From: Pseudomonas hormoni
GTDB taxonomy: Bacteria > Pseudomonadota > Gammaproteobacteria > Pseudomonadales > Pseudomonadaceae
Assembly: GCF_018502625.1 (NCBI RefSeq)
Contig: NZ_CP075566.1
Span: 5,831,001 to 5,895,000 of the forward strand
Length of the DNA: 64,000 nt
Reading direction: 5' to 3'
The position numbers were made by a program, and so were the translations under genes. A model generated the notes under the pieces. It saw nothing but the letters and a program-made list of their open reading frames with translations. It did no database searches and was not told the DNA's origin. Shown one piece after another: positions 1-9,296 of the stretch. Every line of letters starts with the position of its first letter. The stretch's first letter is position 1.

Positions 1-202
1 TCAGTTCGGCCTGCAGGGATTGCACCCGTTGCCAAGCCACCTCGTGCTCATGGTGTTCCGCCCGCCAGACATCGCATTGCTGACGCAGCCGGGCATTGTT
101 CGCGTTGTTTCGCAGGCGCAGCAGCCAGTGGATGGCTTGTTTGACCACCTGTTGATGAGGCTCGCCACGGCGGTTCACCGACAGATTATCCACAGGCATC
201 AT
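1..202 (-). CDS. fecR: FecR-family anti-sigma factor, N-terminal part (cut by window edge)
   Basis: Reading the minus strand from position 202 (or 199; the start is ATGATG) gives the N-terminus of a FecR-type iron-transport regulator: MPVDNLSVNRRG, then a helical DUF4880-like segment containing AIHWLLRLR and WRAEHHEHEVAWQRVQ, typical of the cytoplasmic sigma-binding part. The family senses a TonB-dependent receptor in the periplasm and controls the partner ECF sigma factor. The start codon overlaps the stop of the upstream sigma gene, so the two are co-translated. The transmembrane segment and periplasmic domain lie outside the window, as would a FecA-like receptor gene, which cannot be checked here. 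Confidence 0.85.
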   Translation of the reverse strand, partial: MMPVDNLSVNRRGEPHQQVVKQAIHWLLRLRNNANNARLRQQCDVWRAEHHEHEVAWQRVQSLQAEL

Positions 203-699
203 GCTTCGTACCGCAGCAGGTAGCAGTGAAACAGGGCGTCGGCGACGTAGCGTTCCACTGAACGGAGAGACAAGCCCATCTGTTCGGCAATCTGTTTGTG
301 AGTCAGCCCTTCGCACTGTGCCAGCAGAAACGCCTGACGCACTTTTGGCTTCAGTCCTTCAAGCATGCGCGCGATGCTTTCCAGCAATTCAAGCACCAGC
401 GCCCGGGCTTCCGTGCTCGGCGTTTCGGCCTCTGGCAAATGGGCGATGGTTTCCAGGTACGCGCGCTCGATTTCTTCGCGGCGCCAATGATCGATCACCA
501 GGCCGCGAGCAATCGTTCGCAGAAACGCGCGAGGGGCCTTGAGTTCCAGGCGTTCGGTTCTTTGCAGCAGGCGTACAAACGTGTCCTGGGCCAGGTCCGC
601 CGCATCGGCGGCGTTGCCCAGTCGCGCGCGCAGCCACGTGTTGAGCCAACCGTGATGGCTACTGTAAAGCGACTGTACAGCAAACTCAGGTGAGGACAT
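199..699 (-). CDS. FecI-like ECF RNA polymerase sigma factor
   Basis: A 166-residue ECF sigma factor of the FecI iron-starvation group. Region 2 is seen in DAADLAQDTFVRLLQ and in FLRTIARGLVIDHWRREEIE; region 4 is seen near the C-terminus in LAQCEGLTHKQIAEQMGLSL followed by SVERYVADAL, the helix-turn-helix that reads the -35 element. The ATG at 699 (MSSPEFAVQ) is preferred because an upstream extension to 783 would run through the Fur box and lacks sigma homology. The gene is followed by an overlapping fecR start. Its likely target is a TonB-dependent siderophore receptor gene further left of the window. Expression should be iron-repressed because of the Fur box just upstream. Confidence 0.9.
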   Translation of the reverse strand: MSSPEFAVQSLYSSHHGWLNTWLRARLGNAADAADLAQDTFVRLLQRTERLELKAPRAFLRTIARGLVIDHWRREEIERAYLETIAHLPEAETPSTEARALVLELLESIARMLEGLKPKVRQAFLLAQCEGLTHKQIAEQMGLSLRSVERYVADALFHCYLLRYEA

Positions 700-1010
700 G
701 AACGCGACAGCCCGGACGTCACAAATGATAATTAGTCGCATTGTCATCAAGGGTTGGGGAATTTGCAACCGCCGCTCGCACAACCGTCATCACGGAAATG
801 CTACTCAGGCGCTCTAGCACGCCGTTCGGCGGGTATCTGACGGAAGTGCCGACCATTTCGTACATGTCCCTAAGATTAATCCCGTTTGTGCCGACAGACT
901 GGTGAGACATGCGTGCACCAAAGTAGAGCGGCCACAGAAGCCACTTGAGCTTTACATGGAATGTTGCAACCCGGAACGCATCCCCACTTTCTGCATAGAA
1001 GTCCCATGAA
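700..1010. other. Intergenic region between divergent fecI-like and chemoreceptor genes
   Basis: About 310 bases hold the Fur box (727-745) for the sigma gene. The remainder should carry the promoter of the chemoreceptor gene on the plus strand. No further gene is supported: the open frames here are overlapping antisense reads without recognisable domains. Confidence 0.6.
727..745 (-). promoter_or_regulatory. Fur box upstream of the ECF sigma gene
   Basis: Read on the minus strand, GACAATGCGACTAATTATC agrees with the 19-bp Fur consensus (GATAATGATAATCATTATC) at 14 of 19 positions by direct comparison. It ends 28 bases upstream of the sigma factor start at 699, the usual place for Fur repression of fecI-type genes in Pseudomonas. 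Confidence 0.8.
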
Positions 1011-2891
1011 ATGAATCTTAAGTTCAGCCATAAAATCCTGTTGGCCGCCTCCGGCGTCGTGGTGCTGGCTTTTGCGTTGTTCACTTTGTACAACGACTAT
1101 CTGCAGCGAAATACCATTCGGCAAAACCTCGAATCCTCTGTTCAACAGGCCGGCGACCTGACCGCCAGCAGTGTGCAGAACTGGATGAGCGGCCGCGTAC
1201 TGGTGCTGGAAAACCTCGCGCAGAACGTCGCTCATCAGGGCGCCAATGCCGATCTGCCGGGCTTGGTTGATCAGCCGGCCTTCACCTCGAACTTTCAGTT
1301 CACGTACGTCGGCCAGACCAATGGCGTGTTCACCCAGCGCCCCGACGCGAAGATGCCGGACGGCTACGATCCGCGTCAGCGTCCCTGGTACAAGCAAGCG
1401 GTTGCCGCTGACAAAACCATGCTGACCCCGCCTTACATGGCCGCCGTCGGCGGCTTGGTCGTAACCATCGCCCTACCGGTGAAAAAGAACGGCGAATTGC
1501 TCGGCGTGGTCGGCGGTGACCTGAGCCTGGAAACCCTGGTGAAGATCATCAACTCGGTGGATTTCGGCGGCATCGGCCATGCGTTTCTGGTCAGCGCCGA
1601 CGGTCAGGTGATCGTCAGTCCGGACATAGACCAGGTCATGAAAAACCTGAAGGACATCTACCCTAACGCAGGCCTGCGCATCGAGAAGGGCAATCAGCAA
1701 GTCACCCTGAACAACCAGGAACGCATCCTCTCGTTCACCCCGGTCAACGGGTTGCCGAATGCGGCGTGGTACATAGGTCTGTCGATCGACAAGGACAAGG
1801 CCTACGCACCATTGAGCCAGTTCCGCACCTCGGCGTTGATCGCGATGTTCATCGCCGTGGCCGTGATTGCAGTGCTGTTGAGCCTGTTGATCAATGTGCT
1901 GATGCGACCGCTGACCACCATGGGTCGAGCGATGCAGGACATCGCCCAGGGCGAAGGCGACCTGACCCGTCGTCTGGCCGTTGAAAGCAAAGACGAATTC
2001 GGTGAACTGGGCGGTTCTTTCAACCAGTTCGTGGAGCGGATTCATGCGTCGATTTCAGAGGTGTCGTCGGCCACTCGCCAGGTTCATGACCTGTCGCAAC
2101 GGGTGATGGCATCGTCCAACGCCTCGATCGTCGGCTCTGACGAGCAAAGTGCGCGCACCAACAGTGTGGCGGCGGCGATCAACCAATTGGGCGCCGCAAC
2201 CCAGGAAATCGCTCGCAACGCCGCCGATGCCTCGCAGCACGCCAGCGGCGCGAGCGAGCAGGCGGATGACGGTCGTCAGGTGGTGGAAAAAACCATTCTG
2301 GCCATGACCGAGCTGTCGCAGAAAATCAGCCTGTCCTGCACGCAGATCGAAACCCTCAACGCCAGCACCGATAATATCGGGCACATTCTCGATGTGATCA
2401 AAGGCATCTCTCAGCAGACCAACTTGCTGGCGCTCAACGCGGCCATCGAAGCGGCCCGTGCCGGTGAAGCCGGGCGTGGTTTTGCCGTTGTGGCGGACGA
2501 GGTGCGCAACCTGGCCCATCGCACGCAGGAGTCGGCCGAGGAGATTCACAAGATGATCACTTCGCTGCAGATCGGCTCACGCGAAGCGGTGACCACCATG
2601 AACGCCAGTCAGGTCTCCAGCGAAGAGAGCGTCGAAGTGGCGAACCAGGCCGGTTTGCGTCTGGTCAGCGTGACCCGGCGTATAGGCGAAATTGACGGCA
2701 TGAACCAGTCGGTGGCCGCTGCGACCGAGGAGCAGACCGCGGTAGTAGAGACCCTCAACGTTGACGTCAACCAGATCAACCTGCTGAACCAGCAGAGCGT
2801 GGCCAACCTCAATGAAACGTTGAAGGATTGCGATGCGTTGTCGTTGCAGGCGAACCGGTTGAAGCAGTTGGTTGATAGTTTCAAGATCTGA
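1011..2891 (+). CDS. dCache_1 methyl-accepting chemotaxis protein (PctA/PctB-type amino-acid receptor)
   Basis: A 626-residue transmembrane chemoreceptor. TM1 lies at about residues 8-28, a periplasmic dCache domain at about 30-275, TM2 at about 278-300, then a HAMP domain and a cytoplasmic MCP signalling hairpin whose conserved tip reads [20 protein letters not shown]. The sensor carries the amino-acid-binding signature of PctA-like receptors: Y119, R124, W126 and Y127 in YDPRQRPWY, plus D170 in VVGGDLSLE. The ligand is therefore likely an L-amino acid; which one cannot be told. The protein would signal through CheA/CheW to the flagellar motor. It stands alone between the iron sigma gene and a REP pair. 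Confidence 0.93.
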   Translation: MNLKFSHKILLAASGVVVLAFALFTLYNDYLQRNTIRQNLESSVQQAGDLTASSVQNWMSGRVLVLENLAQNVAHQGANADLPGLVDQPAFTSNFQFTYVGQTNGVFTQRPDAKMPDGYDPRQRPWYKQAVAADKTMLTPPYMAAVGGLVVTIALPVKKNGELLGVVGGDLSLETLVKIINSVDFGGIGHAFLVSADGQVIVSPDIDQVMKNLKDIYPNAGLRIEKGNQQVTLNNQERILSFTPVNGLPNAAWYIGLSIDKDKAYAPLSQFRTSALIAMFIAVAVIAVLLSLLINVLMRPLTTMGRAMQDIAQGEGDLTRRLAVESKDEFGELGGSFNQFVERIHASISEVSSATRQVHDLSQRVMASSNASIVGSDEQSARTNSVAAAINQLGAATQEIARNAADASQHASGASEQADDGRQVVEKTILAMTELSQKISLSCTQIETLNASTDNIGHILDVIKGISQQTNLLALNAAIEAARAGEAGRGFAVVADEVRNLAHRTQESAEEIHKMITSLQIGSREAVTTMNASQVSSEESVEVANQAGLRLVSVTRRIGEIDGMNQSVAAATEEQTAVVETLNVDVNQINLLNQQSVANLNETLKDCDALSLQANRLKQLVDSFKI

Positions 2892-2920
2892 TTCAGGTCA
2901 GATCTACCGCGTTATCGTTC

Positions 2921-3006
2921 AATCGCGAGCAAGCCCGCTCCCACATTCTGACCGGGTTCCTTCAGTAGGAATGCGATCGAATGTGGGAGCGGGCTTGCTC
3001 GCGATT
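2921..3006. repeat. REP inverted pair
   Basis: Two inverted copies of the Pseudomonas REP palindrome (arms 2921-2947 and 2980-3006, core GTGGGAGCGGGCTTGCTCGCG) face each other across about 32 bases, between the convergent ends of the chemoreceptor gene and mgoD. It may act as a transcript-end stabiliser. Confidence 0.9.
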
Positions 3007-3037
3007 GCGGTGCATCAGTCACCGCCAAACGACAGTC

Positions 3038-3505
3038 CTACACAAACAGCTTCAGCACATTATTCATCGCATCATCGGCAAACCCCTGCACAAAATCCTT
3101 GAACCCTGGCAGTGCCTCCGCGCCGCCCTGAGCCGGTTCAGCGATGATGGTCCACGTCGCTCGGGACTTGCCTTCACCCAGCGCTTCAACCCTCATCGCC
3201 GCCCACAAATTAGCCACGCCCAGCGTGTTGTAAATCGTGGTCCAGGTCATGCTCAATGCCTGGTCATCCCGCGAGTTGAGTTGCTCAACCACCAGGTTGC
3301 CATCCTTGAAGAATTTCTTGCGCAGGGACGACACGCCTTCGCCAGTCATCTCGATGTGCGACAGCGCCGGGATGAAGCGATCGAAGCCGGCAAAGTTGCC
3401 GACCACCGCCCAGACTTTCCTGGCCTCGGCCGGCACGTCCACCGACGACACGACATGGCAGCCTTGAGGGTTTTTGATCAGGGTATCGGGTTGCAGGGTT
3501 TCCAT
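3038..3505 (-). CDS. mgoD: MgoD/PvfD-like SRPBCC (polyketide cyclase-like) protein
   Basis: A 155-residue SRPBCC/START-like helix-grip protein: VVSSVDVPAEARKVWAVVGN near the N-terminus is the usual first strand and helix (PAxxVWxxVxd), with LRKKFF and SATWTIIAEPA as later strands. It is the last gene of the mgo operon, 22 bases after mgoA, with a GGAGC ribosome site. In the characterised mgoBCAD (mangotoxin regulation) and pvfABCD operons the fourth gene has this fold. Its chemical step is not certain; the fold suggests binding or processing of the small product made by MgoC and MgoA. The REP pair lies just downstream. Confidence 0.85.
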   Translation of the reverse strand: METLQPDTLIKNPQGCHVVSSVDVPAEARKVWAVVGNFAGFDRFIPALSHIEMTGEGVSSLRKKFFKDGNLVVEQLNSRDDQALSMTWTTIYNTLGVANLWAAMRVEALGEGKSRATWTIIAEPAQGGAEALPGFKDFVQGFADDAMNNVLKLFV

Positions 3506-3527
3506 GGTTTTGCTCCGGTTGAGTGAA

Positions 3528-6500
3528 TCAGATGAAGTTGATTTCTTTGAGGTAGTCGCAGCCGCGACGCAGCAGTGCCGGGGATTTTTCCGGGTAGTGC
3601 GCGCCCATCTGCCGCACGCCGGCCTGGGCGTTGTCGTGGCCGATCATCGAGATGTCGCCGATGTCTTCCTCGAAGCCGTTGAGGTAGAAACCGAGGACGC
3701 CGAACAGCGCGTTGTCGCTGTCGACCCGGCCCAGTTGCTGCTGCCAGTCGGCAACGCTGACCATGGAGAATTTGCGACCCGCTTCACGGAACGAGGCGAC
3801 GTAATCGTCCCAACTCAAGGGTTCGGGGTTGTGCAGGTTGAACACCGCTTTTTCCGCTGAATAACGGCTGGCGTGGAACGCGATGAAACGGGCGAGAAAA
3901 TCCACCGGCATCAGGTCGAAATTCAGGGCGAATTCCGGCACCTGACCGAGCTGGATCGAGCCCTTGAGCATCAGCATCAATCGATTTTTATGTGGCTGGC
4001 AGACACCCGTGAGGCTGTTGAAACTGATGTTGCCAGGGCGATACACATTGACCCGAACCCCACGCTCCCGCGCCCGCTCGAGGATGCGTTCACCGACCCA
4101 CTTCGACAGGTTGTAGCCGTTCTTGATATAGATCGGCGGGGTCTGTGCGGCGGGCAATTCAAGCACCCGGCCGTCGTCGGAAATCGTGCTCGACGCGGAC
4201 AATGTCGAAACGAAATTGAAGATCTTTTTACTGCGCCCTTCGCACAGGCGCAGGCACTCGAAAATCGGCTCGACGTTGTCCCGCGCCAGCGACTCGTAAT
4301 CGAGCACGTGATTGACGTTGGCGGCGTTGTGCACGAGTGCGCCGAACTCGCGATCCAGGCGCTCGTAAACCTCCACTGCGAGCCCGAGTGAGGGCCGTGT
4401 GATGTTTGCCGCGTAAACCCGCACCCGGCTCAGATCCAGATGCTCCAGACGGTTCTCGCGCAGTGCATGAGCAAAGCGCTCGGCCGCCGATTGCCCGCCG
4501 CCATCGCGCACCAGGCAAGCCACTTCGCTGGCACCCCAGGCCAGCAACGCCTCGACGATGTGCACGCCGACAAAACTGTTGGCGCCGGTGACGATGACCT
4601 TGTGTACATCGCCCATGCGACTGACTGGCAACGGCTGCACATCCAACTCACGGAAGGCATCCGCCATGGCCTGCACACTCAGTACCTCTTCGGTGCCGGA
4701 GCCGCGCACCAGCGTCGCCAGTTTTGCGATGGTGGGCAGTTCGATGAAGCGGTTAATCGAGATGCTGCGCCCGAACTCTTCACGCAGACGCAGCAGCATG
4801 CGCGACAGCAGGATCGAGTGGCCGCCCAGATTGAAGAAGCTTTCGTCGGTGGAAATATCGCTGGCCGGCAGCTCCAGCAGTTCGGCCCAGATTTCCAGCA
4901 GCAGCGCTTCATCGGCGCTGGCGGGTAAACGCCGTGACGCGTTTTCGGCAATGCTGACCGGCAGCTCCAGCAGCGCTTTACGGTCAACCTTGCCATTGCT
5001 GGCGAACGGCATGCTCGCCAGTTCGGTCCAGGCGGTGGGCTGCATGTAGTTCGGCAGAAAGCGAGTGGCGTGCGCCCTCAGCGCTTCGCGTGCGGCGCCG
5101 GGTTGATCCTCCTGAGGCTGGGCGAGGAAGGCGAGAATCCGCCGTTGGCTGTCGATCACCACTGCGACCTGGCGGTACAGCTGACTGTCGCGCAGGCAGC
5201 GTTCGATCTCTTCCGGTTCGACGCGAAAGCCGCGAATCTTTACCTGATTGTCCCGACGTCCGCACAGCTCGATGCCTGCGCCGGTCCACTTCGCCATGTC
5301 GCCGGTGCGATAGGCGCGCAAGCTCTCACCGTTCGGCAGGCTCAGGTTCATATAACGTTCGGCGGTCTGTTGCGGGTCGTTCAGATATCCCAGGCAAACG
5401 CCCGGTCCGACGATGTACAACTCACCGACGGTCTGTTCGGCTACCGGTTGAAAATCTTCGTCGAGAATCAGTACCTGACTGTTGGCGATCGGCGCGCCGA
5501 GGGTGCGATTGCTGTCGCCGGCGCGCAGTGGCCGCGCGGTGATCAGCACCGTGGCTTCGGTCGGGCCATAGAGGTTGTAGAGATTGCTATGACGGATGAG
5601 TTGCTCGATGACGTAGGGTTCGCAGACATCGCCACCGGTCATCACGTGGTCCAGCACCTGCAACTGATCCAGCGGCAGAATGCTCAGCAAGGCCGGTGGC
5701 AAAAACGCATGGCTCAACTGTTGGTGCCGGATCAGTTCCACCAGTTGCAGCGGGTCACGGCGTTGATCGTCGCTGGGTACGATCAGCTCGGCGCCTTGTA
5801 ACAGCGTCGGGAAGATGTCGATCAGAGAGGAGTCGAAGCTCAATGACGAAAACTGCAATACGCGGCTCTGTTCAGTCAGTTGCACATAGTCGGCGTACCA
5901 CGCGGTGAAGTGCGCGAGGTTGGCCTGGCTGAGCAACACGCCTTTGGGATGACCGGTGGTGCCCGAGGTGTAGAGCGCCATGCACGGCGCATCGAGGTCC
6001 GGGCGCTGGCGCATCAACGCTTGATCGACATGCACGTGCTCGATGTCGATTGCGCTGATGTCCAGGCTGCGCATCTCGGACGCGAGCGGATGCTGTCCGT
6101 CGTGCAGCAACAACACGGCGCCGGCATTCGACAAAATGTATTGTTGGCGCTGCAACGGATGGCTCGGCTCAAGCGGCAGGTAAACTGCGCCGCTGCCAAG
6201 AATCGCCAGAATCCCCGCATACAACGCGCTGCATTTTGGCAGGCAGATGCCGACCACCAACGGCTTGTCGTGCTGTTCGAGCAACGGTTGCAGTCGCTGC
6301 GCAATGGCGCGGCTATGAGCATGCAGTTGGCGATAACTGAGGGAGGTGCCGGCAAGGTTCAACGCCGGTCTTTCGGCGGACTGAATGAAGCGCTGCTCAA
6401 GGCGCTCGATCATCGGCAACTGAGCGAGTTGCAGCACGCCGGGGTTAGCGGTTGCGTTGAGTCGGTGGACGAAGGCCAGGCTTTCTAAAAACAGCAGACT

Positions 6501-6944
6501 TTCCACCTGTTCGAAATCAACGGGAGTCACCGGTTCGACGAGCAGAAAATAGTCCGCATCCCGGGAGAAGCGACTGACCAGCAAGGCTGCATGATCCACC
6601 AGTTGCGCCACCGCTCGCAGACGCAACGCCTGGCCGTTACCCGAAGGTTCGTCGGCAATCGGCACGCGGGTGAGCAGCGTCGAACCGTACAGGCACAGCA
6701 GGTCCAGCGGCGGCAAACCTGAATCACCCCGGACTCCGACACCCAGGCTCAACGTCAGTCGCGGTACATCGCCCAACGGCTGGTACGACAGGCTGGCATC
6801 GTCGATCAGTAAGTCAGCATTGCCCGACGGTGGTTGGTCGAGGGCCGTCAGCCGCGTCAGTGAATGACCGTGTTGTTCAAGTTCCAGCGCCAGGTCGGTC
6901 AGGGCCTGGCTCTGCCCAATGAGCAGAATGTCGAGACGTCTCAT
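3528..6944 (-). CDS. mgoA: MgoA/PvfC-like NRPS (A-T-R) of the diazeniumdiolate signal operon
   Basis: A 1,138-residue single-module non-ribosomal peptide synthetase. After an N-terminal stretch of about 190 residues that I cannot assign, an adenylation domain carries LYTSGTTGHPKG (about residue 325), NLYGPTEATV, YRTGD, GRRDNQVKIRGFR and NGKVDRKALL. A carrier domain follows, with S710 in LGGHSILL as the phosphopantetheine site, and then a Lys2/CAR-type thioester reductase with the Rossmann motif VTGANSFVGVH and YNLSK (catalytic Tyr about 944). In this family the A domain activates an aliphatic amino acid such as leucine or valine and the reductase releases it from the carrier. The start has a clear GAGGAG site. 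It lies 13 bases after mgoC. Confidence 0.93.
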   Translation of the reverse strand: MRRLDILLIGQSQALTDLALELEQHGHSLTRLTALDQPPSGNADLLIDDASLSYQPLGDVPRLTLSLGVGVRGDSGLPPLDLLCLYGSTLLTRVPIADEPSGNGQALRLRAVAQLVDHAALLVSRFSRDADYFLLVEPVTPVDFEQVESLLFLESLAFVHRLNATANPGVLQLAQLPMIERLEQRFIQSAERPALNLAGTSLSYRQLHAHSRAIAQRLQPLLEQHDKPLVVGICLPKCSALYAGILAILGSGAVYLPLEPSHPLQRQQYILSNAGAVLLLHDGQHPLASEMRSLDISAIDIEHVHVDQALMRQRPDLDAPCMALYTSGTTGHPKGVLLSQANLAHFTAWYADYVQLTEQSRVLQFSSLSFDSSLIDIFPTLLQGAELIVPSDDQRRDPLQLVELIRHQQLSHAFLPPALLSILPLDQLQVLDHVMTGGDVCEPYVIEQLIRHSNLYNLYGPTEATVLITARPLRAGDSNRTLGAPIANSQVLILDEDFQPVAEQTVGELYIVGPGVCLGYLNDPQQTAERYMNLSLPNGESLRAYRTGDMAKWTGAGIELCGRRDNQVKIRGFRVEPEEIERCLRDSQLYRQVAVVIDSQRRILAFLAQPQEDQPGAAREALRAHATRFLPNYMQPTAWTELASMPFASNGKVDRKALLELPVSIAENASRRLPASADEALLLEIWAELLELPASDISTDESFFNLGGHSILLSRMLLRLREEFGRSISINRFIELPTIAKLATLVRGSGTEEVLSVQAMADAFRELDVQPLPVSRMGDVHKVIVTGANSFVGVHIVEALLAWGASEVACLVRDGGGQSAAERFAHALRENRLEHLDLSRVRVYAANITRPSLGLAVEVYERLDREFGALVHNAANVNHVLDYESLARDNVEPIFECLRLCEGRSKKIFNFVSTLSASSTISDDGRVLELPAAQTPPIYIKNGYNLSKWVGERILERARERGVRVNVYRPGNISFNSLTGVCQPHKNRLMLMLKGSIQLGQVPEFALNFDLMPVDFLARFIAFHASRYSAEKAVFNLHNPEPLSWDDYVASFREAGRKFSMVSVADWQQQLGRVDSDNALFGVLGFYLNGFEEDIGDISMIGHDNAQAGVRQMGAHYPEKSPALLRRGCDYLKEINFI

Positions 6945-6957
6945 GATGTGCTCCTCG

Positions 6958-7887
6958 TTAAACCAGGTAGTTGCTCAGGGCTTCTTGAACACACGGCGAA
7001 TCGAGCAGCGAACTGCTGTGGAAAAACCGCACGATGTTGGCGACCAGCGGGTGATGGCGGTTGATCGGGAAGGCCAGCCCCGACACTTCGCTCTTGAGTG
7101 CGCGGCGCGCGGAATCGCTGATCTGCAAGGACTCGATCAAGCGGAAGTCGAAGGATTTCTGGATGTCGTTGGTCAGGTAATGGCCGATGAACACCGGCAG
7201 AATCTGCGCGATGCACTGACGGTCGTCTTCGCTTGCGGTGTGCCAGTAGATGCGCACCAACCGCGCCCAGAATCCGGAGTGACGACCCTCGTCGAGCAAA
7301 TGATCAGCCATCAGACCCTTGATCGATTGCTTGACCGTGTCGTCCTTGGCGAATGCCGCCACGTCGCCGGTCACGGTGTTCTCAGCGATGGCTACGCAGA
7401 TCAATTCCACGGCGCTGCGCAAATGCTCCGGTGCCAGCGCAACAGCCGCCGGAATCGACCGGCTCAGCTCGATTTCATCCGGCAGCTTGATCGGTGTGAT
7501 GCCCGTCATGGCGATGGTTTGCTGCATGAAATCCATCGCCACCAGCGCGTGGTAATCCTCGTCCACCACGACGGTCATGGCGTCGTAACGGCAGGCGAAC
7601 GGGAAGGCCACGGCGAAGCGATTCTTGGCGATGCTGCGCGCGGTTTTGTCGACGATCTCGGTTTCGAAAATCACCACGTCGTTGATGAATTTGTAGAGCG
7701 TCTGCACCAGGGCGAAATCCCGTTGCTCGGGGCATTCGCGCAGAAAGGTTTCGCTCAACACCAGCGGCTGACGACTGAGCGGATAGATCAGCTTTTCGTC
7801 GTTCTCCAACACGCGTCGCGGGCGGGTGCGAATGGTCGCGCGGCTTTCCCAGGCGTCGGCGAAGGATTGGTAGTCGGCGGCGTTCAT
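6958..7887 (-). CDS. mgoC: MgoC/PvfB-like AurF-family diiron N-oxygenase
   Basis: A 309-residue protein of the p-aminobenzoate N-oxygenase AurF family. Diiron-ligand helices are visible in [27 protein letters not shown] and [15 protein letters not shown]. In the mgo and pvf pathways this enzyme oxidises the amino nitrogen on the way to the N-N bond of a diazeniumdiolate. The ATG at 7887 is chosen because it overlaps the mgoB stop codon and follows a strong GGAGGTGA site; the longer frame to 7938 lies inside mgoB. Co-translation with mgoB is likely. Confidence 0.92.
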   Translation of the reverse strand: MNAADYQSFADAWESRATIRTRPRRVLENDEKLIYPLSRQPLVLSETFLRECPEQRDFALVQTLYKFINDVVIFETEIVDKTARSIAKNRFAVAFPFACRYDAMTVVVDEDYHALVAMDFMQQTIAMTGITPIKLPDEIELSRSIPAAVALAPEHLRSAVELICVAIAENTVTGDVAAFAKDDTVKQSIKGLMADHLLDEGRHSGFWARLVRIYWHTASEDDRQCIAQILPVFIGHYLTNDIQKSFDFRLIESLQISDSARRALKSEVSGLAFPINRHHPLVANIVRFFHSSSLLDSPCVQEALSNYLV

Positions 7888-8660
7888 GCGTTCACCTCCG
7901 CCACCGGTTCGCTCATGCTCAGGCGCAGGCCGTCCCACAGCGCGATGCGACTTTCCACGGCCGCCAGGGCGCTGGCGTAGACGTCTTCTTCCCGTTGCGG
8001 ATCGCCATCGACCAGCCGCGCGAGGAGTTTTTCCGCTGCCGGACCGTGGTCTTCGGAATCGACTTCGATGTGCCGCTCCAGGTAGTAACGGAAGGTCGGC
8101 GCCTGTTCAAAACCGATGCCCCAATCGTCGAGAATGCGCTGGAACATCTGTGGAATAACGCTCTCGCGTCCGTGCAGAAACGCCGCCGCCACGCTGTGGC
8201 CGGGCGCATGCAGCGCGGTGTGCAAGGTGTGGCGCACGAATTGCGCAGCGGCCGGGTCGACGTCCACGCTTTGCAACGCCACGTCGTAACTCACGCCTTC
8301 TTGCTGCAGCGCCACGAAGCGCTCGATGGCGACGGTGCTGGCACCCACCTCGCGCATCGCATCCAGGTACAACTCGAAATGGCTGTAATGACCGTGGGCC
8401 GGACGATCATCGGACTCTTCACCCAGCACAATCTCGTTGATCAGTCGGGCAGCCTGCGGATCTCTTGGCGGCAGCCAGGGCAACTGGACGCAGGTCAGCT
8501 CCTGTTGCAGGCGCTTGGTCAGCGACATGAAATCCCACACCGCAAAAACATGGGATTCCATGAAGCGTTGGAGTACTGAAAGCGAATGTATTTCAGAAAA
8601 AATCGGGTGCGCACTAAGTTCTGCTTTCTTCTGATTAAGACGGTCTTTAGTCGATTTCAT
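7884..8660 (-). CDS. mgoB: MgoB/PvfA-like DUF3050 (haem-oxygenase-like) protein
   Basis: A 258-residue DUF3050 protein beginning [21 protein letters not shown]. This family has a haem-oxygenase-like fold; several relatives are non-haem diiron oxidases. Acidic and His positions that could bind metal include [30 protein letters not shown] and [12 protein letters not shown]. It is the first gene of the mgoBCAD operon and overlaps mgoC by four bases. The ATG at 8660 is preferred over 8744 because the family begins around MKST and the upstream extension lies in AT-rich leader DNA. The homologue is needed for signal production in Pseudomonas; its exact reaction is not visible here. Confidence 0.9.
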   Translation of the reverse strand: MKSTKDRLNQKKAELSAHPIFSEIHSLSVLQRFMESHVFAVWDFMSLTKRLQQELTCVQLPWLPPRDPQAARLINEIVLGEESDDRPAHGHYSHFELYLDAMREVGASTVAIERFVALQQEGVSYDVALQSVDVDPAAAQFVRHTLHTALHAPGHSVAAAFLHGRESVIPQMFQRILDDWGIGFEQAPTFRYYLERHIEVDSEDHGPAAEKLLARLVDGDPQREEDVYASALAAVESRIALWDGLRLSMSEPVAEVNA

Positions 8661-9296
8661 GGCGAGCCTATAAGTGATCCGGAATGAGGTGTAATCAGTA
8701 ATTAATGGCGATTTAAATATTTTGATGGCGAGCAAGTACCTCAAATGAATTGATTGTTATTAGTTGCATATAAGTCGTGTGGTCGCGGCGTGCGGCCTCG
8801 CCCAGTAGTGGCGGAGAAAAACTAATACACGAATAAAGTTCCGGGCAAGTTATTTTTATACTATTTTCAAGTTCGGCTTTTCCGGGCGTGACAAGTTTCA
8901 ATAAGACTTTTGATTAAAGTTTTATTTGGGCGTAGTTGCTCCTTCCGGCTTATATAAGTCGAAATTGAAGTAAAGAGTGAATGCCTCACTCGAAGCAACT
9001 TTCCAAGGGTGATCGTTAATGTGATTTGAGGGGTGGAAGTTGGCCGGGATGCCGATGCTTCCTTTCCCGTGGCAAGACTCCTTCCGTAGGTTCTTGATGC
9101 GGGGACTGCGCCGCTCATGCGGTACGTCACCCGTTTATTATTTGTTGGCAGGCCAAGAGTGAGCGTAAATCAAGGCAGCCGCTATCACCGACACGTCATA
9201 CGGTCGATGCAATGGTCTGACTTGGGATAACAGAAACGCAGGCGCGGCAAGCGCAGGCGAGCAGGTTGATCTGCTCGCTCCGGTTGCCGATATGAT
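8661..9296 (-). promoter_or_regulatory. Long AT-rich leader upstream of the mgo operon
   Basis: About 640 bases with no convincing gene, clearly richer in A+T from 8650 to 9000 than the flanks. Two sites share ATATAAGTCG (8768-8777 and 8952-8961); the second is part of a 16-base near-palindrome CGGCTTATATAAGTCG (8946-8961). A regulator or sigma factor may act here. Short open frames in this strip (for example 8713-8901 and 8867-9130, minus) look accidental. The opposite end approaches the 3' end of the GntR gene. Confidence 0.5.

Noticed and set aside
2921..3006. Repeated palindromes across the window as CRISPR repeats
   Set aside because: They are scattered single or paired REP elements between genes, without arrays, constant spacing or cas genes.
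8713..9130. Two short minus-strand frames (62 and 87 codons) upstream of mgoB
   Set aside because: They lie in AT-rich leader DNA, lack ribosome sites and resemble no family.
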